Part shown: piece by piece, positions 23,317 to 32,142 of the stretch
Position numbering within the stretch: the first letter of the stretch is position 1
Layout of the letters: each line of letters begins with the position of its first letter
Assembly: GCF_016865425.1 (NCBI RefSeq)
Contig: NZ_AP023355.1
Span: 2,974,198 to 3,038,197 of the forward strand
Reading direction: 5' to 3'
DNA: 64,000 nt
From: Actinocatenispora thailandica
GTDB taxonomy: Bacteria > Actinomycetota > Actinomycetes > Mycobacteriales > Micromonosporaceae
Notes under the pieces: generated by a model
The model's input: only the letters and a program-made list of their open reading frames with translations
Told to the model about the DNA's origin: nothing
The model's database searches: none
Program-made: the position numbers and the translations under genes

Positions 23317-23748
23317 ATGGGACTTCCGGTCAAGCTCGCGCACCTGCCGGCTCGGATGGCCGCCGGTGGCTTCCTGCTCAACTCCGGGCTGAGCAAGCGC
23401 GGCGCCGACGAGCAGGCCGCCGCGTCGCTGCACGGCATGGCGGCCGGCGCCTACCCGTTCCTGAAGCGGGTCGATCCGCAGCGGTTCGTCGGGCTGCTGT
23501 CGAAGGCGGAGATCGCCCTGGGCGTCGCGCTGCTCAACCCGGTGGTGCCGACCGCGGTGGCCGGGCTCGGGCTCGCCGGGTTCTCCACCGGCCTGGTCGG
23601 GATGTACCTGCGCACGCCCGGGGTGCACAAGCCGGGCAGCCCGCTGCCCACCGAGCAGGGCGTGCCGCTGGCGAAGGACTTCTGGCTGCTCGGCATGGCG
23701 CTCGGGTTCCTGATCGAAGCCGTCGCCGAGCGCCGCCGCAACCGCTGA
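23317..23748 (+). CDS. Small DoxX-like membrane protein
   Basis: The 143-residue protein has three or four hydrophobic segments (AEIALGVALLNPVVPTAVAGLGLAG; DFWLLGMALGFLIEAVAE) and 'FLLNSGLSKR' near the start, as in actinobacterial DoxX-related proteins. The function is unknown. AAAGGTGG lies directly before the ATG and a TACGAA-like -10 box is nearby, so the leader is very short. Confidence 0.65.
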   Translation: MGLPVKLAHLPARMAAGGFLLNSGLSKRGADEQAAASLHGMAAGAYPFLKRVDPQRFVGLLSKAEIALGVALLNPVVPTAVAGLGLAGFSTGLVGMYLRTPGVHKPGSPLPTEQGVPLAKDFWLLGMALGFLIEAVAERRRNR

Positions 23749-23859
23749 CGCCGCGCCGTACCACGGTGCCGTGGCGCGCGATGGTCGCCGCCCTGGACGT
23801 GCCGGCGGGCACCGACCCGACCAGGGTCGGCGCCCGCCGGGCAGGACGTGCGCCGAGGC

Positions 23860-26220
23860 TCAGGCCGCCGCCCGTGCCGCGGCCGGCTCGGACAGGGCGA
23901 GCCGCAGCACCTCGTCGACCGTGTCGACCAGGTGAATCTGCAGCGCGTCACGCACCGCCGCCGGTACCTCGTCCAGGTCGGGCTCGTTGCGCCGGGGCAG
24001 GATCACCTCGGTCAGCCCCGCCCGGTGCGCCGCCAGCAGCTTCTGCTTGGCCCCGCCGATCGGCAGCACCCGTCCGGTCAGCGACACCTCGCCGGTCATC
24101 CCGACCTCGGCCCGTACCGGCCGTCCGGACAGCAGCGATGCCAGCGCGGTGGTCATCGTGACGCCGGCGGACGGCCCGTCCTTCGGCACCGCACCGGCTG
24201 GTACGTGCACGTGGACCCGGTGGTCGGCCAGCGGCTCGGTCGGCACCCGCAGGGCGTCGGCGTTGGCCCGCAGGTACGACAGCGCGATCTGGGTCGACTC
24301 CTTCATCACGTCGCCGAGCTGACCGGTCAGGGTCAGGCCCGGCTCGCCGGCCAGCAGCGCCGCCTCGACGAACAGCACCTCGCCGCCGGCGCCGGTGACG
24401 GCGAGTCCGGTGGCCACGCCGGGCGTGGCGGTCCGGTCGGCGACCTCCGGGGTGAACCGCGGCCGGCCGAGGAACTCGCGCAGGTCGTCGACGTCGATGG
24501 TCAGCGGCGGCTCGGCGGCGCCGGTGGCGAGCCTGGTCGCCACCTTGCGCAGCGCGCGGGCGAGCAGCTGGTCGAGCTGGCGCACCCCGGGCTCCCGGGT
24601 GTACTCGCCGGCGATGCGGCGCAGCGCGTCGTCGGTCAGCGTGACCTCGTCGGTGTCCAGTGCGGCCCGCTCCAGCTGCCGGGGCAGCAGGTGGTCGCGC
24701 GCGATCGTGACCTTCTCGTCCTCGGTGTAGCCGTCCAGCCGGATCAGCTCCATCCGGTCCAGCAACGCCGGCGGGATCGTGTCGGCGACGTTGGCGGTGG
24801 CGAGGAACAGCACGTCCGACAGGTCCAGCTCGACCTCCAGGTAGTGGTCGGTGAACGTGTGGTTCTGCGCCGGGTCCAGCACCTCCAGCAGCGCCGCGGC
24901 CGGGTCGCCGCGGTAGTCCGCGCCGACCTTGTCCACCTCGTCCAGCAGCACCACCGGGTTCATCGAACCGGCCTCGGAGATCGCCCGGACGATGCGGCCC
25001 GGCAGCGCGCCGACGTAGGTACGCCGGTGGCCGCGGATCTCCGCCTCGTCCCGCACGCCGCCGAGCGCCACCCGGACGAACTTGCGCCCGAGCGCACGTG
25101 CCACCGACTCACCCAGCGACGTCTTGCCCACGCCGGGCGGCCCGACCAGTGCCAGTACCGCACCGGAGCCGCGGCCGCCGACCACCGACAGGCCGCGCTC
25201 GGCCCGCCGGGACCGGACCGCGAGGTACTCCACGATGCGGTCCTTGACGTCGTCCAGCCCGGCATGGTCGGTGTCCAGCACCTCCCGTGCCGCCGGTACG
25301 TCGGTCGAGTCGGTGGTGCGGGTGGTCCACGGCAACTCCAGCACCGTGTCCAGCCAGGTACGGATCCAGCCGGCCTCGGGGGACTGGTCGGAGGCGCGCT
25401 CCAGCTTGCCCACCTCGCGCAGCGCGGCGGTCTTCACCTTCTCCGGCAGCTCCGCCGCCTCGACCCGGGACCGGTAGTCGTCGGCGCCGTCCGGCTCGTT
25501 CTCGCCCAGCTCCTTGCGGATCGCGGCGAGCTGCTGGCGCAGCAGGAACTCCCGCTGCGACTTGTCCATGTTCTGCTGCACGTCGTCGCGGATCTTCTCC
25601 GCCACCTCGGACTCGGCCAGGTGGGTCTTCGCCCAGGCGAGCAGCTTCTCCAGCCGGTCGGCCGGGTCCTCGGTGGACAGCAGGTCGAGCTTCTGTTCGG
25701 TGTCCAGCCAACTGGTGTAGCCGGCGGTGTCGGCGAGCTCGCCGGCGTCGCTGATCGCGCCGATCCGGTCGATCACCTCCCACGCGTCACGCTGCTGCAG
25801 GATCGAGGTCAGGACCGACTTGTACTCGGTGGCGAGTTCGGCGGTCCGGGCGCTCGGCGCCGGATCGGTGATCTTGTCGGCCTGCACCCAGAGCGCGGCT
25901 CCGGGGCCGTTCACGCCGGTACCGATGCGGGCCCGGTTCGTCGCGCGCACGACCACGGCGGGCTCGCCGCCGGGCAGCCGGCCCACCTTGACGATCTCGG
26001 CCACGACGCCGATCGCGGCGTAGTGCCCGTCGATGCGCGGGACGAGCAGCAGTCCGGGGGTGTCGCGCGACGTGGTCGCGGTCCGGGCGGCGTCCACCGC
26101 GGCCTGCCGTTCCGAGTCCAGGGTGACCGGGACGACCATGCCGGGCAGGACCACGGTGTCGGACAGCGGCAGTACGGGCAGCTCGTAATCGGCCTTGTGG
26201 TCAGCCATCTGGTCAGCCAT
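23860..26220 (-). CDS. lon: ATP-dependent Lon protease
   Basis: The 786-residue protein has the N-terminal Lon substrate domain (LPVLPLSDTVVLPGMVVPV), AAA+ module with Walker A GPPGVGKTS and Walker B VLLDEVDKVG, and a C-terminal Ser-Lys protease: catalytic Ser in PKDGPSAGVTM and Lys in IGGAKQKLLAAHRAG. It degrades misfolded and regulatory proteins in the cytoplasm. Of three clustered ATGs I chose 26220 because GGAG lies nine bases upstream. A HAIR-type operator sits 39 bases before the start, implying HspR heat-shock control as known for Streptomyces lon. Confidence 0.93.
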   Translation of the reverse strand: MADQMADHKADYELPVLPLSDTVVLPGMVVPVTLDSERQAAVDAARTATTSRDTPGLLLVPRIDGHYAAIGVVAEIVKVGRLPGGEPAVVVRATNRARIGTGVNGPGAALWVQADKITDPAPSARTAELATEYKSVLTSILQQRDAWEVIDRIGAISDAGELADTAGYTSWLDTEQKLDLLSTEDPADRLEKLLAWAKTHLAESEVAEKIRDDVQQNMDKSQREFLLRQQLAAIRKELGENEPDGADDYRSRVEAAELPEKVKTAALREVGKLERASDQSPEAGWIRTWLDTVLELPWTTRTTDSTDVPAAREVLDTDHAGLDDVKDRIVEYLAVRSRRAERGLSVVGGRGSGAVLALVGPPGVGKTSLGESVARALGRKFVRVALGGVRDEAEIRGHRRTYVGALPGRIVRAISEAGSMNPVVLLDEVDKVGADYRGDPAAALLEVLDPAQNHTFTDHYLEVELDLSDVLFLATANVADTIPPALLDRMELIRLDGYTEDEKVTIARDHLLPRQLERAALDTDEVTLTDDALRRIAGEYTREPGVRQLDQLLARALRKVATRLATGAAEPPLTIDVDDLREFLGRPRFTPEVADRTATPGVATGLAVTGAGGEVLFVEAALLAGEPGLTLTGQLGDVMKESTQIALSYLRANADALRVPTEPLADHRVHVHVPAGAVPKDGPSAGVTMTTALASLLSGRPVRAEVGMTGEVSLTGRVLPIGGAKQKLLAAHRAGLTEVILPRRNEPDLDEVPAAVRDALQIHLVDTVDEVLRLALSEPAAARAAA

Positions 26221-26258
26221 GTGTTGGGGCTCCATTCCTCGTACTCGCCCCGGACAAC

Positions 26259-26279
26259 CTTGAGCCGACCCGACTCATT
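26259..26279 (-). promoter_or_regulatory. HAIR element (probable HspR operator) of lon
   Basis: The plus strand reads CTTGAGC-N7-ACTCATT. The HspR-associated inverted repeat has the consensus CTTGAGT-N7-ACTCAAG, so 11 of 14 positions match and the 7-base spacer is exact. It lies just upstream of the lon start, where HspR is known to repress lon in Streptomyces. Confidence 0.75.
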
Positions 26280-26416
26280 CCCCAGGAAGTTTCACCGTCA
26301 GCGAACAAGGACGGTGCAGAACATGTCGGGCGCGCCGTGATGGTGCCGAGTGGCCGGTTCGGGTCGGTCTCGGGGTGTTCGTTCGTGCCGCCGGACCGAA
26401 CGCGTGGGCAGACGAC

Positions 26417-26454
26417 GACGGCGCGGGTCCGACCGTGGTCGGGCCCGCGCCGTC
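26417..26454. terminator. Hairpin terminator downstream of thioredoxin gene
   Basis: Arms 26417-26434 and 26437-26454 pair at 17 of 18 positions (GACGGCGCGGG...CCCGCGCCGTC). It lies 44 bases beyond the stop of the minus-strand thioredoxin gene and separates it from the lon promoter. Confidence 0.7.
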
Positions 26455-26497
26455 GAGACGACCGCGGTGGTCGGGCCGGTGTGGGCCCGGTCGGGTG

Positions 26498-26875
26498 TCA
26501 GGCCTCGGTGCCGCCGGCCTGCTGGTCGGCGACGCTGGCCCGGACCTCGTCCATGTCGAGCTTGCGGGCCTGGTCGATGACGTCGGTCAGCGCCGACTCG
26601 GGCAGCGCGCCGGGCTGCGAGAACACCACGATCTTGTCCCGGACGATCATCAGGGTCGGGATCGACCGGATGTCGAACGCGGCCGCCAGCTCCTGCTGCG
26701 CCTCGGTGTCGACCTTGCCGAACACCAGGTCCGGATTGGTCTCCGCGGCCTTCTCGTACACCGGTGCGAACATCTTGCACGGGCCGCACCAGCTGGCCCA
26801 GAAGTCGATCAGCACGGTGTCGTTGCTCTCCAGCGTGCTGTTGAAGTTGTCCTTGGTCAACTCGACGGTCGGCAC
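26498..26875 (-). CDS. trxA: Thioredoxin
   Basis: The 125-residue protein carries the active site W-C-G-P-C at residues 29-33 within a thioredoxin fold (VLIDFWASWCGPCKMFAPVY; cis-Pro in SIPTLMIV). It starts with GTG behind GGAAGGGG. The C-terminus is about 15 residues longer than E. coli thioredoxin, which is common in actinomycetes. No thioredoxin reductase is adjacent. Confidence 0.92.
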   Translation of the reverse strand: MPTVELTKDNFNSTLESNDTVLIDFWASWCGPCKMFAPVYEKAAETNPDLVFGKVDTEAQQELAAAFDIRSIPTLMIVRDKIVVFSQPGALPESALTDVIDQARKLDMDEVRASVADQQAGGTEA

Positions 26876-26981
26876 GGTGTCCCCTTCCGGATCGATACCC
26901 CTCGGGGGTAACAACGGTGGCCGGCCCCCGCGCATTCCCGGCGCGGGCGCCCGTCGGTCCACCGTAGCGCGCAGGCCGAAC

Positions 26982-27893
26982 TCAGCCCTCCCGGACCACG
27001 TTGCGCAACGGCGCACCGGTGACGAACCGGTGCAGCTGGTCGCCGATGAGCCGGCGTGCCCGGGGATAGAAGGTCGCCGAGCCGCCCGCCACGTGCGGCG
27101 TGATCAGCACGCCCGGATGCGACCACAGCGGGTGGCCGGCCGGCAGCGGCTCCGGATCCGTCACGTCCAGCGCGGCCCGCAGCCGGCCCCGCCCGGTCTC
27201 CGCCGCGAGCGCCTCGGTGTCCAGGGTGCGGCCGCGACCGACGTTGACCACCAGCGCGCCGTCCGGCAGCGCCGCCATCGCGGTGGCGTCGAACAGCCGC
27301 TCGGTCGACTCGTTGTCGGGCAGGATCAGTACCACGATGTCGGCTTTCGGCAGCAGCGCGGGCAGCTCGGCCACCCCGTGCACCCGCGTCTCGGGCCGGG
27401 CCGACCGCGCCACCCGGACCACGCTCGCCTCGCAGGCCAGCAGCCGGCGCTCCAGCGCGGTACCGATCGAGCCGTACCCGACGATCAGCACCCGGCTGTC
27501 CGCCAACGACCGGGTGTAGTGCGGCTCCCAGCGGCGCTCGCGCTGGTCGTCCACCCAGGTCGGCAGGTCGCGCTGGGCGGCGAGGACCAGCCCCAGGGCG
27601 TGCTCGGCGGTACTGGCATCGTGCAGCCCCCGCCCGTTGCACAGCGTCAGGCCCGGACGGAGCAGCGGGAGGAGCTGTTCGTACCCGGCGGTCAGCGCCT
27701 GCAGCACCCGCAGCCGGGGCATCGCGGTGACCAGGCCCCGAGCGCTCGACACCCCGTACGGCAGGACGTAGAACGAGACGTCGGAGACGTCCGGCGGCGC
27801 GCCCTGCCCGTCCCACACGTCGACGCGCAGCGTGGCCGGCCAGCCATCGCCGCCGTCGGTGAGCTGCCACGGGACCAGTACGTGCTCAGCCAT
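26982..27893 (-). CDS. D-2-hydroxyacid dehydrogenase family protein
   Basis: The 303-residue protein has the NAD-binding motif VLIVGYGSIGTALERRL in the centre and the family segments 'LVNVGRGRTLDTEAL' (Arg) and 'LWSHPGVLITPHVAGG' (catalytic His). The expected Arg-Glu-His triad appears to be present. It reduces a 2-keto acid or a phosphoglycerate-like substrate; the specific substrate is unknown. A TAGGAT box eight bases before the ATG could be its -10. Confidence 0.85.
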   Translation of the reverse strand: MAEHVLVPWQLTDGGDGWPATLRVDVWDGQGAPPDVSDVSFYVLPYGVSSARGLVTAMPRLRVLQALTAGYEQLLPLLRPGLTLCNGRGLHDASTAEHALGLVLAAQRDLPTWVDDQRERRWEPHYTRSLADSRVLIVGYGSIGTALERRLLACEASVVRVARSARPETRVHGVAELPALLPKADIVVLILPDNESTERLFDATAMAALPDGALVVNVGRGRTLDTEALAAETGRGRLRAALDVTDPEPLPAGHPLWSHPGVLITPHVAGGSATFYPRARRLIGDQLHRFVTGAPLRNVVREG

Positions 27894-27916
27894 GCCTGCC
27901 GATCCTAGAAGGTCGC

Positions 27917-30220
27917 CTACGGGCGGCGCTTCGAGGACGCCCCCTGGTCGGGCGGCACCACGGTGCGGCCGGCGGCGAGCAGCTCGTCGAGGTGCGCCGC
28001 CGCGGCGGGCCGCCCGTACCGGAAGCCCTGACCCCACTCGCAACCCAGCTCGCGCAGCCGGGACTCCTGCCGGGCGGTCTCGACCCCGCCGGCGGTCACC
28101 GTCAGCCGCAGGGTGTGCGCGAGGGACACCAGGGCCCGCACGATCGCCACGTCGGCCCGGTCCGGGTGGCTGGGTGCGTTGAAGCTCTCGGTGAACGAGC
28201 GGGCGAGCTTGATGCCGTGCACCGGCGCCTGCCGCAGGTGCACCAGGTTGGAGTATCCGGTGCCGAAGTCGTCGATCACGATCCGAACTCCCGCGTCGTA
28301 CAGGGTGTTCAGCGCGGCGACCGGCTCGGCACCGATCAGCGCGCGTTCGGTCACCTCCAGCTGCAGCGCCTCGGCCGGCAGGTCGGCGGCGGCCAGCGCC
28401 TGCCGGACGTCGTCGACCAGGTCGGCGGCGCACACCTGGCGCACGGTGAGGTTCACCGAGACCACCGGCGCCCAGCCGTACCGGTCGAGCCAGCGGCGGG
28501 CCTGCGCGCAGGCCGCCCGCAGCACCCAGCGGCCCAGCGGCACGACCACCCCGGTCTCCTCGGCGATGCCCAGGAACGCCTCCGGACCGAGCTCGCCGAG
28601 CCGTGGGTGCCGCCAGCGCACCAGCGCCTCCAGCTCGGTCACCCGCCGGTCGGCGAGATCGACCACCGGCTGGTACGCCAGGGTGAACTGCTCGGTGCGC
28701 AGCGCTCCGGGCAGCGCCTCGGCGAGCAGCTGCCGGGCGGCCTGCTGCGCGTCGCGTTCCGGATCGAACGTGGCCCAGCAGCCCTTGCCGGCAGCCTTCG
28801 CCCAGTACAGCGTGATGTCGGCGGCGCGCATCAGTTCGGCGGCGTCGGTACCGAGGGTGGCGCGTTCGATCACCCCGATGCTCGCCGAGACCGACAGCTC
28901 GTGGCCGCCCACGGTGATCGGTTCGTCGAGCGCGGCGAGGATCCGGTCGGCCAGGGCCACCAGCTCCGCCTCGCCGGCCGAGTCGGCCCGCAGCACCATG
29001 AACTCGTCCCCGCCGAGCCGCGCGACCAGGCTGTCCGACCCGGCCGCCGCGGCGATCCGGTCGGCGACGTGTCGCAGCAGCTCGTCCCCGACGTGGTGGC
29101 CGAGGCTGTCGTTGATGATCTTGAAGCCGTCCAGGTCGAGGAAGCACAGCCCGATCCGACCGGCCCCCCGGCCGAACAGCCGGTGCAGCCGTTCGGTGAA
29201 CAGGGTGCGGTTCGCCAGGCCGGTCAGGGTGTCGTGGGTGGCCTGCCAGGACAGCGTGTCGGCCAGGTGGTGCCGGCGGGTGTTGTCCTCGCCCATCACC
29301 ACCAGGTACGAGGGCCGGCCGGCCGAGTCGCGCACCACCGACACCGCGAGCAGCGCCCACAGCAGCTCGCCGTCGTCGGCGACCAGCCGGCGCTCGGTGC
29401 GGATCCGGCCGACGGTACCGGTGGCCAACCGGTCCGAGACCATGTCGCGCAGGCTGTCCCGGTCGTCCGGATGGACCAGGCCGAACAGGTCGCGGTCGGT
29501 GAGCCCGCCGGGTGCGCTGCGCAGCATGGTGTTCAGCGCGTCGTTGGCCGCCACCACCCGGCCGCCCAGGTCGGTCAGCGCGATCCCCATGGCGGAGTCC
29601 GCGTACACCGCGTGGAACCGCGCCTCCGCCGCGGTCAGCGCGCGCTCCGCGCGGGCCTGTGCCTGCATCGCGGCCAGCCGGATCATCTCCTGCTCGGCCA
29701 GGGTCCGGCCACGCAGCGCCGCGGTGTAACCGGCGGCGAGGCCGGCGGTCAGCGTGCCGTGCTGCTCGGTGGGCAGCGCCGGGTCCAGCGCGATCAGCGT
29801 GCGGGCCAGCGCCTCGGTGTCGGTGAAGTGCTCGGCGACCAGCCGGCCACCGACCGCGACGGCGGTGTCGTACCCGCCGTCCGGGTCGGTGCCGGCCGCG
29901 AACAGCTCCTCGACCAGCGGCCGCAGCCGGCCCGCGAGCGCGCCCCGGGCCACCGGCACCACGCTGGTCTGCCAGATCGCGGCCGCCCAGTGCGCGGCGG
30001 CGCGGTCGACCCGACCGCGGGTGCCGTCCCGAGTTCCGGCCGCGGTGCGGCGGCCGGCGTGCCCGCTCAACGTGCGGGTCCGATCCGCCCGAACGGCTCG
30101 ACTGGTGCGCTCACGACGCACCCGACCGCCTGCCGGCCCGGTGCTGCGCCCGGCCCTGTCACGCCTCTGCCCCCCGGCTGCCGGCGTCCACCGGGTCGGC
30201 GGCGCCGCGTGTTGTCCCAA
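27917..30220 (-). CDS. PAS-GGDEF-EAL protein with degenerate EAL domain
   Basis: Residues about 195-315 form a PAS domain, 325-490 a GGDEF domain (intact G-G-D-E-F at 403-407) and 500-750 an EAL domain. The EAL signature (E531-A-L), N590, E622, the Asp pair in DDFGTG (650-651) and K671 are kept. The usual K-x-D Asp is Ala673 and the usual E of EGVE is Gly711, so phosphodiesterase activity is doubtful. The GGDEF part should make cyclic di-GMP. Residues 1-75 are Arg-rich and the true start may be a later GTG near 30121. It ends 24 bases before the dehydrogenase start. Confidence 0.85.
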   Translation of the reverse strand: MGQHAAPPTRWTPAAGGQRRDRAGRSTGPAGGRVRRERTSRAVRADRTRTLSGHAGRRTAAGTRDGTRGRVDRAAAHWAAAIWQTSVVPVARGALAGRLRPLVEELFAAGTDPDGGYDTAVAVGGRLVAEHFTDTEALARTLIALDPALPTEQHGTLTAGLAAGYTAALRGRTLAEQEMIRLAAMQAQARAERALTAAEARFHAVYADSAMGIALTDLGGRVVAANDALNTMLRSAPGGLTDRDLFGLVHPDDRDSLRDMVSDRLATGTVGRIRTERRLVADDGELLWALLAVSVVRDSAGRPSYLVVMGEDNTRRHHLADTLSWQATHDTLTGLANRTLFTERLHRLFGRGAGRIGLCFLDLDGFKIINDSLGHHVGDELLRHVADRIAAAAGSDSLVARLGGDEFMVLRADSAGEAELVALADRILAALDEPITVGGHELSVSASIGVIERATLGTDAAELMRAADITLYWAKAAGKGCWATFDPERDAQQAARQLLAEALPGALRTEQFTLAYQPVVDLADRRVTELEALVRWRHPRLGELGPEAFLGIAEETGVVVPLGRWVLRAACAQARRWLDRYGWAPVVSVNLTVRQVCAADLVDDVRQALAAADLPAEALQLEVTERALIGAEPVAALNTLYDAGVRIVIDDFGTGYSNLVHLRQAPVHGIKLARSFTESFNAPSHPDRADVAIVRALVSLAHTLRLTVTAGGVETARQESRLRELGCEWGQGFRYGRPAAAAHLDELLAAGRTVVPPDQGASSKRRP

Positions 30221-30311
30221 CTGCCTGATCGATCATAATGCGCCTCGGTTGTACCGTGCCCGCCGTGATGATCACGGTCGGACGACACCACCGGGCCGGC
30301 GCGACCGCCGC

Positions 30312-31127
30312 TCAGCGCGGGGCGCGTTGCCCGGCGGCGTGATACAGCACCAGGCTGCCGGCGACCGCCGCGTTCAGCGAGCTGGCCGAGCCGCCCATCG
30401 GGATCCGCACCATCGCGTCGCACGCCTCCCGCCAGGCGCTGGACAGGCCGGACGTCTCGTTGCCCACCACCAGGACGGTCGGCCCGGTCAGGTCGGCGGC
30501 GGGAAGTTCGACGGCGCCGGTCTCGTCGGTGCCGACCAACCGCACCGGCAGGCCGCCGGCACGCAGCCGCGCCACCCAGGCGAGTACGTCCCGGCGCTCC
30601 GCCCGGACCACCGGCAGCGCGAACAGCGAACCGGTCGACGCCCGCACCGCGCGCGGCTCGTACGGGTCGGCGGCGTGACCGGTGACGATCACGCCGGTGG
30701 CGCCGAACCCGTCGGCCGAGCGGGTCAGGGTGCCGATGTTGCCGGGGCTCGCGGCCCGGTCGAACACCACCGCGAGCAGGTCCGGTCCTGCGGGCAGCCG
30801 GTCCAGCCGGTCGGGTTGCTGGTGGGCGATCGCGACCAGTTCCGGTGGTTCGTCCTTGCCGCCCAGTTCGGCCAGCAGCTCGGGGGCGACCTCCACCAGC
30901 TCGGTGGCGGGGCAGCGGGCGACCAGATCGGCCGCCCACCCGGACAGCCGCCGACCGTACGGCCGCAGCAGCGCGGCGAACCGCCAGCCGTGCCGGACCG
31001 CGAGCGTGATCGGCCGGACCCCCTGCACCACGAACAGCCCGGACCGGGTGCGTTTGGTGCGGTTGCCGAGCAGTGCCTGCCACTGCTGGAAGCGGGCGTC
31101 GCGGCTGGTGACCGCGCGGTGGGCCAT
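30312..31127 (-). CDS. TrmH/SpoU family RNA 2'-O-methyltransferase
   Basis: The 271-residue SPOUT enzyme has the three family motifs: 'ASPGNIGTLTRSADGFGA', 'TVLVVGNETSGLS' and 'RIPMGGSASSLNAAVAGSL'. It methylates ribose of rRNA or tRNA using SAM. An N-terminal substrate-binding segment (RTRSGLFVVQGVRPI) precedes the catalytic knot. GAAGGAG precedes the ATG. Which nucleoside is modified cannot be told. Confidence 0.88.
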   Translation of the reverse strand: MAHRAVTSRDARFQQWQALLGNRTKRTRSGLFVVQGVRPITLAVRHGWRFAALLRPYGRRLSGWAADLVARCPATELVEVAPELLAELGGKDEPPELVAIAHQQPDRLDRLPAGPDLLAVVFDRAASPGNIGTLTRSADGFGATGVIVTGHAADPYEPRAVRASTGSLFALPVVRAERRDVLAWVARLRAGGLPVRLVGTDETGAVELPAADLTGPTVLVVGNETSGLSSAWREACDAMVRIPMGGSASSLNAAVAGSLVLYHAAGQRAPR

Positions 31128-31219
31128 ACCGCTCCTTCGCCGTACGAGTCTGGATCGCGTCCTGCAACCTACCGGCTCCGGCCGGGCCGCCCCGCCGGTG
31201 CCCGGCGGCGAGCGGTGAC

Positions 31220-31231
31220 GATACTGGCCGG
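31220..31231 (+). promoter_or_regulatory. -10 box of a leaderless gene
   Basis: GATACT at 31220-31225 is followed by six bases and the GTG start codon at 31232, the same layout as at the TetR gene (3488-3499). No ribosome site lies between. Confidence 0.5.
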
Positions 31232-32089
31232 GTGGCGGGCAGACGACGGGGCGGTGCGGTGGTGCGCGCCGAGGTGGACACCGGTACCGCGGAGCTGGTG
31301 GCGGACCCGGACAGGCCCGACGCGTACACGTTGTTGCTGGACGCCGCGCTGCAGTCGCACGTGGACCTGGCCGACCCGACCCGGCTGGAGTTCGAGTACG
31401 TGCGGTGGCTCGGCGACCTGCTCGACCTGATCGCCGCGCCGGCGGCGCCGATCGGCGTGCTGCATCTGGGTGGTGGCGGGCTGACGCTGCCGCGCTACGT
31501 CGCCGCGACCCGGCCCGGCTCGCCGCAGCGGGTGGTGGAGCGCGACGGCGCGCTGGTGGAGATGGTGCGCCGGGAGCTGCCGCTGCCTCGGGAGTGCCGG
31601 CCGCGGATCCGCGTCGGGGACGCCCGCGAGGTGGTGCAGGCGATGCGTCCGGCCAGCGTGGACGTGGTGATCGGCGACGTGTTCGCCGGTGCCGCCATCC
31701 CGGTCGAGCTGACCAGCGTGGAGTTCCTGACCGCGGTCGCCCGGCTGCTGCGACCCGGCGGCTGCTACCTGCAGAACGTGGCCGACGGTGCCGGCTGCGC
31801 GTTCACCCGCAGCCAGGTCGCGACGCAGCGCGCCGTGTTCGCCGAGACGCTGCTGGTCTCGGACGCCGCGGTGCTGCGCGGTCGCCGGTTCGGCAACCTG
31901 GTGCTGGCGGCGGCGGACCGGCCGTTGCCGGTCGCCGAGCTGACCCGCCGCGGCGCCGGCGCGGCGTTCCCCGCCCGGGTGATGGCCGGCGAGCAGCTCG
32001 ACCGCTTCGTGGCCGGCGCCCGGCCGGTCACCGACGCCACCACCACCGCCAGCCCGCGACCGCCGAGATCCCCGTTCCTTTCCGGCTGA
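31232..32089 (+). CDS. Spermidine synthase-like (class I methyltransferase fold) protein
   Basis: The 285-residue protein has the nucleotide-binding 'VLHLGGGGLTLPRYVA' motif, 'RVVERDGALVEMVR', 'RVGDAREVVQ' and 'DVVIGDVFAG', as in spermidine synthase-like proteins. It lacks the N-terminal membrane transporter part that some relatives have. Such stand-alone proteins are common in actinomycetes and are not shown to make polyamines. No polyamine genes are nearby. Confidence 0.75.
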   Translation: MAGRRRGGAVVRAEVDTGTAELVADPDRPDAYTLLLDAALQSHVDLADPTRLEFEYVRWLGDLLDLIAAPAAPIGVLHLGGGGLTLPRYVAATRPGSPQRVVERDGALVEMVRRELPLPRECRPRIRVGDAREVVQAMRPASVDVVIGDVFAGAAIPVELTSVEFLTAVARLLRPGGCYLQNVADGAGCAFTRSQVATQRAVFAETLLVSDAAVLRGRRFGNLVLAAADRPLPVAELTRRGAGAAFPARVMAGEQLDRFVAGARPVTDATTTASPRPPRSPFLSG

Positions 32090-32102
32090 CCGGGTCGACC
32101 GC

Positions 32103-32142
32103 TTCAGGCGGTGCCGGGCTGGTTCAGGCGGTGCCGGGCTGG
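32103..32142. repeat. Exact 20-bp tandem duplication over the add stop codon
   Basis: TTCAGGCGGTGCCGGGCTGG occurs at 32103-32122 and immediately again at 32123-32142. The TCA at 32124-32126 in the second copy is the stop codon of the minus-strand deaminase gene. The exact identity suggests a recent slippage or duplication. Confidence 0.9.
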
